Source: an uncultured Bacteroidales bacterium
Lineage (GTDB): Bacteria; Bacteroidota; Bacteroidia; Bacteroidales; Muribaculaceae
Assembly: GCA_900554345.1 (NCBI GenBank)
Contig: USHH01000015.1
Location: 1 to 18,576, forward strand
DNA length: 18,576 nucleotides
Direction: 5' to 3'
Shown here: piece by piece, positions 7,509 to 15,160 of the stretch
Layout: every line of letters starts with the position of its first letter
How positions within the stretch are numbered: the stretch's first letter is position 1
Notes under the pieces: model-generated
Seen by the model: only the letters and a program-made list of their open reading frames with translations
What the model was told of the DNA's origin: nothing
The model's database searches: none
Program-made: the position numbers and the translations under genes

Positions 7509-9251
7509 CCTATAGCTGCCGTTGCTGTAGAGAAGGATATTCAGTCCCTTCACGGGAGCCGACACGCGGATGCCATCGGCCGTCATAACGCCTACAAGAG
7601 TCTTTCCGCCATCCACATCCAGTTCGGATACGGAAACAGGAACGACATCGCAGCTGGAGGCGTTTTTTATCTCGCACGCGCAGGGGTCGGAGGCATCGTA
7701 GTCGGAGATGAAAGCCACGACCTTGAGATTGTCGAGCTTCCATTCTGGATCGAGGGTGAAGCTGCATGAATAGGAGTAGTCGTTGCCGTTCCAGTCCACG
7801 GGTACACCCCATGTGTCGTTGACGGCGCGTCCAACATGCTGATGCAGGTAGCCGGTGCCCGCACCGGCCTGCTTGCGCGACTCGATGTCGTCTTCCACGA
7901 GCATCACCGTGATGCGGACGTCGTCGGCTATATCGCTGGCGCTGATGCGATGACCCTCGACAACTACACTCACCTCGCTGTTGCCGTCAGTGCTGGCCAC
8001 CGGAGCGAGCGACACCAGGGAGGGATACTCGAGTTGTGCCTTGATGGCGTCTTTCAGCTCCTCCTCGCTTGCAGGACAGAAGAGGGGCGAGTTCTCCTCA
8101 TGCCGCACACGGTCGACCATCGTGGCCGGAGCGTATGTGCCTCCGCCGTCATTGTAGAACCATGTGTATTCCTCCGCGAAGGCCGTAGTCATGAAATCCT
8201 CACCGTAGCCGGCATGGTAGCAGATGGGAGCCACCTTCGGAGAGAAGGCGGGATCGGCCATGATGCCGTGGATATACTCTGCCACACGGGGGCAGTTGGG
8301 ACAGTTCTCGGTGGTGAATTCCTCGAGGAGCACCATGCGGGGATACGCATCCTCTAAAAGCTGGAATGATATGGCGCAGCTGTTGTCGGTCTCGTCCTCG
8401 TCGGCCACGCCGTTGATCTCCACAATCGTAAGGGTGGCGTCGAGACGGTCGGCGAGCAGCTCATGGATCTCCGGACGGAACATGATGCCTACCTTGTGGA
8501 GCTCGCCGTAGGGAATCTCACACTCGGCGTCGGCAAGGCAGTCGGGCATGCCGTCGGCCGTCATCCTGACCTTCAGGTTCCTTATGGTCTCTACACCGAG
8601 GTTACGCACATCGAGCGAGCCGTTGAGGGAGCCGTTGGTGATGATGAAGAAAGTATCGACCGTTGCGCCGACCAACTCCGCGTTATACTTCGGGAGTGCA
8701 TCGCCATATACGAGCCCCTCGAGACAGAGGATGCCGGTCTGCGACATGTCGGTCCAGGCCTCTTCGCCGTCCTTCACGAAGAGGGCGTTGTCGTGGGGCG
8801 TCTCGAGGATCGAGACCGGACCGCTCTTGCGGCTCTGGCGGTAGGTCATGCCGAGATAGAAACCCTCGCTGCCTTCGGAGATTGAATAGGGAGATTCGAG
8901 AGGCACCTCGTTCCATCCCTGCGCATAGTCATCTATCGGCAGAGAACCGGTGGCGAGGTCGGCACCGTCGAGGCTCTCGCGGACCCATACGCTAATCTCC
9001 TCTACATTGAGTTTGCTGCATAGGGCTACCCTGATTGATTCGATTGAATTGCCGGCCACAGTCGCGGCATAAGTGGCCGGGATATAAAGGGCGGCGCTGA
9101 TCTCCTTGTCTTCGCCGTCAAACTTGAGCTTTGAGGCGGATCCGGCCTCGCTGTTGCAGTATCCGATGGGATAGCCGGAAACATTGCCGGCGTTGGCACT
9201 GAAAGCCAGTGTCAACGCGAGCAGAATTGTGTTTAATGTCCTTTTGAACAT
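7491..9251 (-). CDS. Omp28-like secreted protein with CPNC thioredoxin-type motif and T9SS-type tail
   Basis: The product is 586 residues, with a clear signal peptide (MFKRTLNTILLALTLAFSAN, then AG). Residues about 22-180 look like a beta-rich module (AALYIPATYAATVAG ... VWVRESLDG). About 185-300 resembles a CARDB/Ig-like module. The central region, about 300-500, begins MVLLEEFTTENCPNCPR and matches the Omp28-related family, whose fold is thioredoxin-like; C317 and C320 form a C-P-N-C redox-type motif. The C-terminus, KGLNILLYSNGSYRKVMVR, is a T9SS-like tail. The protein is therefore likely exported to the cell surface or outer membrane. Whether the CxxC is active is unknown; the usual WCGxC context is replaced by ENCPNC. 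It starts 15 bp after the upstream propeller-like gene and is probably co-transcribed with it. Its 3' end carries a 22-bp tandem duplication. Confidence 0.85.
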   Translation of the reverse strand: MFKRTLNTILLALTLAFSANAGNVSGYPIGYCNSEAGSASKLKFDGEDKEISAALYIPATYAATVAGNSIESIRVALCSKLNVEEISVWVRESLDGADLATGSLPIDDYAQGWNEVPLESPYSISEGSEGFYLGMTYRQSRKSGPVSILETPHDNALFVKDGEEAWTDMSQTGILCLEGLVYGDALPKYNAELVGATVDTFFIITNGSLNGSLDVRNLGVETIRNLKVRMTADGMPDCLADAECEIPYGELHKVGIMFRPEIHELLADRLDATLTIVEINGVADEDETDNSCAISFQLLEDAYPRMVLLEEFTTENCPNCPRVAEYIHGIMADPAFSPKVAPICYHAGYGEDFMTTAFAEEYTWFYNDGGGTYAPATMVDRVRHEENSPLFCPASEEELKDAIKAQLEYPSLVSLAPVASTDGNSEVSVVVEGHRISASDIADDVRITVMLVEDDIESRKQAGAGTGYLHQHVGRAVNDTWGVPVDWNGNDYSYSCSFTLDPEWKLDNLKVVAFISDYDASDPCACEIKNASSCDVVPVSVSELDVDGGKTLVGVMTADGIRVSAPVKGLNILLYSNGSYRKVMVR

Positions 9252-9266
9252 AGTATCGTGGTTGAG

Positions 9267-10790
9267 TTATTTCACCATCATCTTACGGGAAGAACCGTCT
9301 GTATATCGCACGATGTTGACGCCTTTGACGGGGTTGTTGTGGCGAGCACCATCAAGAGAATAGTAAGCGTCGATGTCTTTCTGAGCGTAGTCGGAAGTCA
9401 TCTCACTGACACCTGATGTAAGATCGCTCACCTTAACGGTCTGTATCATGCGTTCCGTGTTCCAGTCATCGTCAGTCACCTCGTTGATCCAGATGATATA
9501 ATAATCGTTGTTTTCAAGATAACAGCTATGGTCGATGACAGCGCAAACATCGCCTATCTGCCTGTTCCATACCTTGTCACCGTCATGATTGAAAGTAGCC
9601 AGATACATCTGGTTCTGATTACATCCGAGCTCGTCGGCATAGCAGAGGAGCCATGTGTTGTCGGAAAGAGAGCCGGCGGCCATCGGACCAAAAGTGAAAC
9701 CTGAAGGGTCGTCTTTGTCGACGAGCACCTTAGCGTCGTCACCCCATAAACGCTCGCCAAAGAAATCGAACTCCTGACCACCAAGCATAGCTGCCCCCAA
9801 GCTGATCTGCCATGAGCAGAATATCTCCTGGTCATCAGTGTCCACCGCAAGCACTGGATACATGTGATCGTAGGCCTCAGTGACAATGACGTCGGCAGCC
9901 TCGCCGAATACAGCCTCACCATCAGCAGTGATATACTGCACGATCGGCATGTGGCCGAACATACCGAGCGGACGAATGAAAGACACCACGACACCCCCCA
10001 TACCATCGCTGGCAAGAACGTAGGGCTCTATATCATACCCCTGATAGAGCTGCGACGACACTACAGCGGGTGCGCTCCACACAGGCTGCATATCACGATT
10101 GTAGCGCATAGCCTCTGTGCCGGTCTCACCCATGTAGACGCCGATGAAGTCGCCATCTATGCTGGGAGCAATCATACCGCCGAATTCCATAGGTTCGGTT
10201 GCAAAGTCTCCCTTGTCGTCGAGACGCACAAGAACAGTGGGACCGACTTCATCGGCAGAATATATCTTGGCATAGATATCGCCGCCTACCTGATATAGGA
10301 CAGGGGGGAAATGATACTCGTCGCCGAGGAATACACCGTCCTCACCCCAGAGCATCTCCTTCTGCTGGTTGATCTTGTAGAGCACCGGAGTCTGGCTCTG
10401 ATAGTTGCCCTCCGGATCCTCACGGGCATCAGCCCATGATATCACAGCATCTCCTTCCGGCGTAGCCACGAGAGAATAGTCGGCAGTCCAGGATGCGTTA
10501 GGCTTTGTCTCAAGAACGAAACCCTCCTCACCCCACATCGCGTTGCCATCGGCATCGAGCAGCTGCATATGGACGTTGTAGCCATCGCCCATGATGCCGG
10601 ACCACTCTATCCAGCTGATGTAAGTCTTTCCATCGCCAGTGCGCGCAGTGTGCATTGATTCTATCTGACCTGCCTTATAAACGACGGCAGGTGTCTCGGC
10701 TGTGCCCCATCCGGCCTGCATCGAGAAGGCAGGCACCAGCATCATGGCCGCGAGAGCCAGCATGCTTTTCTTTCCGTAATGATTTTTCAT
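9267..10790 (-). CDS. Secreted propeller-like protein with T9SS-type tail
   Basis: The product is 507 residues from the ATG at 10788-10790, giving a signal peptide (MKNHYGKKSMLALAAMMLVP, then AFSMQA). The reading frame extends 29 codons further upstream, but that stretch is charged, precedes the signal peptide and overlaps the promoter region, so I reject it. The body has recurrent motifs of about 50-60 residues, such as DGKTYISWIEW, DGDAVISWADA, GGVVVSFIRP and DQEIFCSWQIS, plus 'D-x-x-G-x-x-x-W-x-x-x-G' turns (DADGNAMWGEEG, MLWGEDG, NHDGDKVWNRQIG). This suggests a beta-propeller of about six to eight blades. The C-terminus, YSLDGARHN ... GVNIVRYTDGSSRKMMVK, is a typical Bacteroidales T9SS-like tail. 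It is probably a surface or secreted protein of unknown ligand. It is the first gene of a two-gene operon with the Omp28-like gene and is divergent from the TPR-HTH regulator. Confidence 0.85.
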   Translation of the reverse strand: MKNHYGKKSMLALAAMMLVPAFSMQAGWGTAETPAVVYKAGQIESMHTARTGDGKTYISWIEWSGIMGDGYNVHMQLLDADGNAMWGEEGFVLETKPNASWTADYSLVATPEGDAVISWADAREDPEGNYQSQTPVLYKINQQKEMLWGEDGVFLGDEYHFPPVLYQVGGDIYAKIYSADEVGPTVLVRLDDKGDFATEPMEFGGMIAPSIDGDFIGVYMGETGTEAMRYNRDMQPVWSAPAVVSSQLYQGYDIEPYVLASDGMGGVVVSFIRPLGMFGHMPIVQYITADGEAVFGEAADVIVTEAYDHMYPVLAVDTDDQEIFCSWQISLGAAMLGGQEFDFFGERLWGDDAKVLVDKDDPSGFTFGPMAAGSLSDNTWLLCYADELGCNQNQMYLATFNHDGDKVWNRQIGDVCAVIDHSCYLENNDYYIIWINEVTDDDWNTERMIQTVKVSDLTSGVSEMTSDYAQKDIDAYYSLDGARHNNPVKGVNIVRYTDGSSRKMMVK

Positions 10791-10865
10791 ACCGTTTGAT
10801 TTTTGGTTGATTGTTGGTTGTTGAGTTTTTCCAATTGCAAATTTCCACATAAAGCGCCAAGCAGC

Positions 10866-10873
10866 CAAATTTA
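10866..10873 (-). promoter_or_regulatory. Putative -7 box of the propeller/Omp28 operon
   Basis: The minus strand reads TAAATTTG, matching TAnnTTTG, 75 bp before the ATG at 10790. No TTTG lies 19-20 bp upstream, so the -33 element is absent or the promoter depends on an activator. This is weaker than the tpiA promoter. Confidence 0.4.
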
Positions 10874-11026
10874 TCACACTGACAAAGACACGCCATGCCG
10901 GAAATCACCTGCGACATTACCACTACAATTTTTGTATCCTGCGATAAATCAGACGTCTGCATTGCACAGAAAACATCGGAAAAAGCCCGGAATCGAGAAT
11001 TTCCTACCGATAAACCGTCACTGGAT

Positions 11027-11058
11027 ATTGCCGCTACCGAATCTATTTGTTATCTTTG
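11027..11058 (+). promoter_or_regulatory. Promoter of the TPR-HTH regulator and TlpA-like gene
   Basis: ATTG (11027-11030), 20 bp, then TATCTTTG (11051-11058) fits the Bacteroidetes -33/-7 consensus with one -33 mismatch. The predicted start of transcription is near 11063, giving a leader of about 30 bases to the ATG at 11093. It supports that start over upstream in-frame starts. Confidence 0.6.
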
Positions 11059-11092
11059 CGGCTATATTACCGACACACACCGACCGGCATTA

Positions 11093-12985
11093 ATGAGACA
11101 TATCATACCCAAAGACATAAAAAACCGAGTGCTCGCAGCCATCGCAGTCCTGATGGTGATAGGGCTCGCATGCCTGCTTTTCGAGACATGGCGCCACACC
11201 AATGATGAAGACATCCAGACATACGTCAACTCGTATGTGGAGAAAGTCGGCAAAAGTGATATACGGTATAAAGAACCGGCCGGTCAAATATCGCAGGCAA
11301 AAGATGAGAAGGATTTCTATCGGGCACTGTATGCCTTCGACAGGCGCATGTTTGTCAACGGCGACCAGATGAAGGCATTCGGCTTTCTGAGGCAATGCCT
11401 GGTGCTGCTCAGAAAAGACACAGATATGTCGGAAGAGGAGAAACGTTTCGAGCTTCACTGCTACCTGATGCTGGGTTCCGCCTCCGACGAGACAGGGCTG
11501 CGGTCGATGAGCCACAGCTATTATTTCGAAGGACTGAGAAAAATCGACGACTACGGCATAGAGACGCTGCGCGGCGATTTCCTCAACAATCTCGGGGTAA
11601 GCATGCTCCGCACCGGCAATCTTTACGAGGCCTCAAAATATTTCAACAACGCAATCACGGCGGCTGAAAAAGAAAAGAACGGTTATCTGCTCTCGATCAT
11701 CTATACCAATCTCGCCGGAATCAAGAATATCGAGAAGAAATATGACCAGGCCATCGACTATGCGCTGAAGTCATTAGGATGCATAGACCCGCAGAAGCAG
11801 AGCGACGACTATTACTCCGTAAACAATGCCATAGGCAACCTCTATCTCGACAAGGGCGACGTGAACCTTGCCATCACATATATAAAGAACGCCTACAACC
11901 ATCACCTTAAAAGCGGCAACAAATACTATCTCTTCGAGGCATGTCTCAGTCTTGCGAAAGCATATAGAAAAGATAACAACCCGGACTCCACACTCCATTA
12001 CCTCGCCCTATCCGACAGGATAGCGAAAGAGTCGGGTAACGCAGCCCACAGGCAACACGTGCTCAAGATGCAGGCCGACATATATGCCGACAACGACATG
12101 CCGGCGAAGGCCCTCGAACTCAAAAACGAAATCATCGCGCTCAAAGACTCCATATATAATGAGGAGAACGCCACCCGCATACGCGAGGCCGACACCATCT
12201 ACAACATCGAGCATGAGAGCCAGTCGGCCGAGACAGGAATGCGATCATGGAATCCTGTGGTGGTGTTCACCTCCATGGCCTGCCTCGTGGGTGCACTGCT
12301 GCTGATGATCGTATGGATGGTGATGATGCGCAGGAAGAACGATTCGCTCAACCGCCAGAAAACGGAAGCCCTCTCCGACTACGCCACGCTCCAGCAGAAG
12401 CTGCTCGACGAAGAGAAGGAGAAAAACAGGATAATAAAGGAGGACCTTGACGAGAACCACCGCAAGCTGACCTCATTCACACTGAGCCATATCGAGAGCA
12501 ACCAGAAAGTGGAATCGGTGGAAACCGGACTGAAGAAGATGCTGCTCGACATTCCGCAGAGAGACCGCACCCTCCGCGACTCGATCAAGAGCATGATCAC
12601 GACACTGACCACACTCAAGGCCGATGCCCAGTGGGAGGAGTTCCATTACCACTTCGACAGCGTGCATCCGGGTTTCTATGCAACCCTCGACGCCAGACAT
12701 CCGGGACTCACGCCGAAGGACCGGCGCCTCTGCGCCCTCATCTCGCTGGGGCTCTCATCAAAGGAGATAGCCGGCATCACCTTCCGGGAAGTGAGGAGCG
12801 TGGAGACCTCCCGCACACGCCTTCGCAAAAAACTCGGGCTCGACACCGACTCCTCGCTTTTCGACTATCTCGTGGGTCTCACCCACACCACGGCAGATGC
12901 CGCGACATCCGACAATACCGATGGCATAAATATAGAAAACATACCCGACAATATAGAAAACATACCCGACATCAAAGAATCATGA
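11093..12985 (+). CDS. Membrane-spanning TPR sensor with C-terminal LuxR-type HTH
   Basis: The product is 630 residues from ATG 11093, a start supported by the promoter just upstream; the frame is open back to 10895. A first hydrophobic segment lies at about 13-31. Residues about 35-380 are helical with several TPR-like repeats (LNNLGVSMLRTGNLYEASKYF, split by further repeats NNAIGNLYLDKGDVNLAITY and LSLAKAYRKDN), predicted to face the periplasm. A second membrane segment (about 386-410, ending in MRRK) leads to a coiled coil (about 411-490). A helix-turn-helix of LuxR/GerE type follows at about 539-583 (LTPKDRRLCALISLGLSSKE, then IAGITFREVRSVETSRTRLR). This is a known Bacteroidetes layout for a one-component transmembrane regulator; the signal is unknown. 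Four cysteines (102, 123, 230, 284) lie in the periplasmic part. The end carries an in-frame NIENIPD duplication and overlaps the next gene as ATGA. Confidence 0.88.
   Translation: MRHIIPKDIKNRVLAAIAVLMVIGLACLLFETWRHTNDEDIQTYVNSYVEKVGKSDIRYKEPAGQISQAKDEKDFYRALYAFDRRMFVNGDQMKAFGFLRQCLVLLRKDTDMSEEEKRFELHCYLMLGSASDETGLRSMSHSYYFEGLRKIDDYGIETLRGDFLNNLGVSMLRTGNLYEASKYFNNAITAAEKEKNGYLLSIIYTNLAGIKNIEKKYDQAIDYALKSLGCIDPQKQSDDYYSVNNAIGNLYLDKGDVNLAITYIKNAYNHHLKSGNKYYLFEACLSLAKAYRKDNNPDSTLHYLALSDRIAKESGNAAHRQHVLKMQADIYADNDMPAKALELKNEIIALKDSIYNEENATRIREADTIYNIEHESQSAETGMRSWNPVVVFTSMACLVGALLLMIVWMVMMRRKNDSLNRQKTEALSDYATLQQKLLDEEKEKNRIIKEDLDENHRKLTSFTLSHIESNQKVESVETGLKKMLLDIPQRDRTLRDSIKSMITTLTTLKADAQWEEFHYHFDSVHPGFYATLDARHPGLTPKDRRLCALISLGLSSKEIAGITFREVRSVETSRTRLRKKLGLDTDSSLFDYLVGLTHTTADAATSDNTDGINIENIPDNIENIPDIKES
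12929..12970 (+). repeat. In-frame 21-bp tandem duplication (NIENIPD twice)
   Basis: Two identical 21-bp copies, 12929-12949 and 12950-12970, encode NIENIPD twice at residues 613-626 of the TPR-HTH protein, just before its stop. Identity at DNA level suggests a recent duplication. It is in frame and lies beyond the HTH. Confidence 0.95.
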
Positions 12986-14853
12986 GAAAAACATCAACCA
13001 TAACGGCAGGCGGCATAAGGCTGGCATTATCGACCGTGTCAAGCCTCGGCATACACGCCGACCGAACCGTGAAGAATCCTCCCGTCAGCTATGCAAGAGG
13101 CGCGACCATCGACGTGGGGGAAGTGACGCTCTCCGACAGCGCAACCATCCTTGACATAAACGCCACCTTCCACCCCGGCTACTGGATAAAAATCGCAAAG
13201 GAGTCATATCTTGAGGCTGACGGCAACAAATATGCCATGACCGGCACCGAAGGTATCACACCCGACACGGAATTCTGGATGCCGGAAAGCGGAAAGGCGA
13301 GCTTCCGGCTCATATTCAATCCGCTTCCGGCCGACACCCGCACCCTCAGCTTCATAGAGGGGGACGCGCCGGGAGCTTTCCGGCTGATCGACATCGACCT
13401 CTCGGGAGAGCCGATGGCCGAATTTCCTCAGCAGCTCCCCGCAGAGCTCCGCAAGGAACCAGTAGACGGTCCGGTGCCCGACCCGGCCCTCTGCATAGGC
13501 ACCACTACCCTGCACTACCACCTTCTCCCCTACCGCGACGACGTGGCCGGCAATCTCATCATGTATGTCAACACCATGTATGGCTCGCAGGACGAATATC
13601 CTCTCCTTTTCGACAGCGAAGGCAATGCCACCGTCACAATAGACCAATACGGCAACGCCGAGGCGTTTGTGATAGATTCCTCCACCGGATCCATCTACAG
13701 CTCCGCCACCCTCTACCCCGGGGAAGACCTCGACATCTATATCGATGCGAGGATCAGTGGCAGCACGGCCATGCAGAACAGGGATGAACGACCATCCCGA
13801 TGGCTTCACAGAGCGCTCCACAACGGCCATTACGCCGACTTAGACAGGATGAAAGAGACGTATCCCAATAAATGGAAGACGCAGCTCTACAACGGGCAAT
13901 TCGGCGACTACCGCATGACGGCCAGGGAATATATGGACATGGTGAAAGACCTTCACCGCTCGAATGGGGATTCGATCAGGAAGGCCGACCTGCCTCAGAT
14001 GGCCAAAGAGCTGTTTCTGCTCACGCTCGACAACGACCTCTCGTCGGCCATCGCGAGATATATGTACTTTCTCGGGCTCAACTACCGCGACGCCATAGGC
14101 GACTGGCGGGCACCGATGCCCCTTGACTCTATCAAGGCGCGCCTCACCGACGATGATTTCAGGGAAGCCGCCACGTGGTTTGACCTCTCCAACCCGAAGC
14201 TGCTTATGGAAAGCAACCTGCTCGCCGCCACCGACTGGAACGCCTACGGAGTGAAGGGTGACCTATCGAAATCTATGACGCTGTTTGCAGAAAAAGCCGA
14301 CAAGGCACGCCATCTAACGTTGACCGCGGAGGATCTCGACACATTGCGTCAGCTCTCAAACCCGTTCTTCGCCGAGGCATGCGACTCCATCTACCGCCGC
14401 GGGCTGGCGAAGGTGAATGGATACAGCGGCCAGATTGAAAGGACACCGACGCCCGAAGTGGCCGACGACGAGATCTTCGACGCCATAATCTCCGAACACA
14501 AGGGGAAAGTGGTGCTCGTTGACCTCTGGAACACATGGTGCGGTCCCTGCCGCATGGCCATCAAGGAAAACGAGCCGCTGAAGAGCGGAGAGCTCTCCGA
14601 CCCCGACATCGTGTGGGTTTACATAGCCGATGAATCGTCGGATCCGGTGAAGTATGTCGAGATGATACAGAACATAAAGGGAATACACTATAAGCTCACA
14701 GAGCCTCAGATCGAGAAGATCCGCAAACGCTTCGAGGTCGACGGCATACCCTACTACATCCTCGTCGACAGGGATGGGAACGCCTCCGGGCATCCCGATT
14801 TCCGCGACCACACGAGGATGGTGGAGGAAGTGAAGATAGTGATTAGTGATTAG
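12982..14853 (+). CDS. Large exported TlpA/thioredoxin-like protein (WCGPC)
   Basis: The product is 623 residues. The ATG at 12982 overlaps the TGA of the TPR-HTH gene as ATGA; the frame is open further upstream, but only inside that gene. The N-terminus (MRKTSTITAGGIRLALSTVS, then SLGIHA) is a modest signal peptide with no lipobox. Residues about 30-500 are specific to this kind of protein: an N-terminal beta-rich part (FHPGYWIKIAKES, FWMPESGKASFRLIF) and a helical middle. Residues about 490-623 form a thioredoxin fold of the TlpA type, VVLVDLWNTWCGPCRMA, with C520 and C523 and the cis-proline region VDGIPYYILVDRDGNAS. Such domains usually reduce or exchange disulfides in the periplasm; partners cannot be named here. 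It is much longer than ordinary TlpA/ResA proteins (about 150-400 residues). Coupling to the regulator suggests a shared task. The stop lies inside a heptamer repeat. Confidence 0.85.
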   Translation: MRKTSTITAGGIRLALSTVSSLGIHADRTVKNPPVSYARGATIDVGEVTLSDSATILDINATFHPGYWIKIAKESYLEADGNKYAMTGTEGITPDTEFWMPESGKASFRLIFNPLPADTRTLSFIEGDAPGAFRLIDIDLSGEPMAEFPQQLPAELRKEPVDGPVPDPALCIGTTTLHYHLLPYRDDVAGNLIMYVNTMYGSQDEYPLLFDSEGNATVTIDQYGNAEAFVIDSSTGSIYSSATLYPGEDLDIYIDARISGSTAMQNRDERPSRWLHRALHNGHYADLDRMKETYPNKWKTQLYNGQFGDYRMTAREYMDMVKDLHRSNGDSIRKADLPQMAKELFLLTLDNDLSSAIARYMYFLGLNYRDAIGDWRAPMPLDSIKARLTDDDFREAATWFDLSNPKLLMESNLLAATDWNAYGVKGDLSKSMTLFAEKADKARHLTLTAEDLDTLRQLSNPFFAEACDSIYRRGLAKVNGYSGQIERTPTPEVADDEIFDAIISEHKGKVVLVDLWNTWCGPCRMAIKENEPLKSGELSDPDIVWVYIADESSDPVKYVEMIQNIKGIHYKLTEPQIEKIRKRFEVDGIPYYILVDRDGNASGHPDFRDHTRMVEEVKIVISD

Positions 14854-14872
14854 TGATTAGTGATTAGTGATT
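14838..14872 (+). repeat. AGTGATT heptamer, five tandem copies over a stop codon
   Basis: Five perfect copies of AGTGATT run from 14838 to 14872. The last codons of the TlpA-like gene (IVISD and TAG at 14851-14853) lie in the first three copies. Each 14-16 bp offers a TAG, so copy-number change beyond the third copy would not alter the protein. Confidence 0.95.
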
Positions 14873-14915
14873 GGCAATCTGTCAGTTAGCAGATGTCATG
14901 ACCCAGAATGCAGGG

Positions 14916-14958
14916 ACATGCCTACGGCATGTGGCAATGACATGCACGTATGCCACAT
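14916..14958. repeat. Two overlapping, mutually exclusive palindromes
   Basis: ACATGCC (14916-14922) pairs with GGCATGT (14926-14932) around the loop TAC. The right arm overlaps ATGTGGCA (14929-14936), which pairs with TGCCACAT (14951-14958) around 14 bases. Only one can form at a time. The first resembles the hairpins of the 55-bp repeat and looks like a diverged copy. Confidence 0.75.
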
Positions 14959-14974
14959 TCATACCGGAGGGGAA

Positions 14975-15111
14975 ACGTGCCGGAGGCACGTCCCTACAGG
15001 ATGATGACGAGATGATGCTATGCGGGGATAGGTGCCGGAGGCACGTCCCTACAGGATGATGACGGGATGATGCTATGCGGGGATACGTGCCAAAGGCACG
15101 TCCCTACAGGC
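14975..15111. repeat. 55-bp tandem repeat with REP-like hairpins, about 2.5 copies
   Basis: Hairpin cores start at 14975, 15030 and 15085, exactly 55 bp apart. The first is ACGTGCC-GGA-GGCACGT, the second has one stem mismatch (AGGTGCC), the third has loop AAA. Each is followed by CCCTACAGG; the first two continue with nearly identical spacers (ATGATGACG, GATGATGCTATGCGGGGATA). The form recalls bacterial REP palindromes; a matching RAYT transposase is not in the window. The hairpins may also help end the upstream transcript. Confidence 0.85.
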
Positions 15112-15128
15112 CGATGCAGGTATATATA

Positions 15129-15160
15129 GTTGCGTGTGACGGGATTTTTTATTAACTTTG
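15129..15160 (+). promoter_or_regulatory. uvrB promoter, box almost touching the start codon
   Basis: GTTG (15129-15132), 20 bp, then TAACTTTG (15153-15160), fits the Bacteroidetes consensus with one -33 mismatch. The ATG of uvrB is at 15165, only four bases after the box. If transcription starts at the usual distance, the mRNA has a leader of zero to a few bases. No other box was seen just upstream. Confidence 0.65.

Larger units (their letters stand above)
10791..11092. other. Divergent intergenic region with promoters for both sides
   Basis: The 302 bp between the propeller-like gene and the TPR-HTH regulator hold no credible gene, although both neighbours' reading frames stay open into it. 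The first 30 bp on the minus strand form an A/C-rich, G-poor leader (CAACCAACAATCAACC and similar) of the kind seen before Bacteroidetes genes that lack a Shine-Dalgarno. Promoter boxes face outward at 10866-10873 and 11027-11058. No clear operator palindrome was seen. Confidence 0.7.

Noticed and set aside
10791..10877. 29-codon N-terminal extension of the propeller-like protein
   Set aside because: It precedes a good signal peptide and runs through the A/C-rich leader and the promoter box.
10895..11092. 66-codon N-terminal extension of the TPR-HTH regulator
   Set aside because: It crosses the promoter at 11027-11058; the ATG at 11093 directly precedes the first membrane segment.
12631..12981. 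117-codon upstream extension of the TlpA-like protein
   Set aside because: It lies entirely inside the HTH region of the preceding gene in another frame; the ATGA overlap at 12982 and the following signal peptide are convincing.
14838..14872. Phase-variable switch of the TlpA-like protein
   Set aside because: The frame meets TAG by the third heptamer, so gain or loss of later copies does not change the protein.
14975..15111. CRISPR array
   Set aside because: The repeats are palindromic units in a conserved 55-bp tandem, and the spacers between the first two intervals are nearly identical, unlike CRISPR spacers; no cas gene is present.
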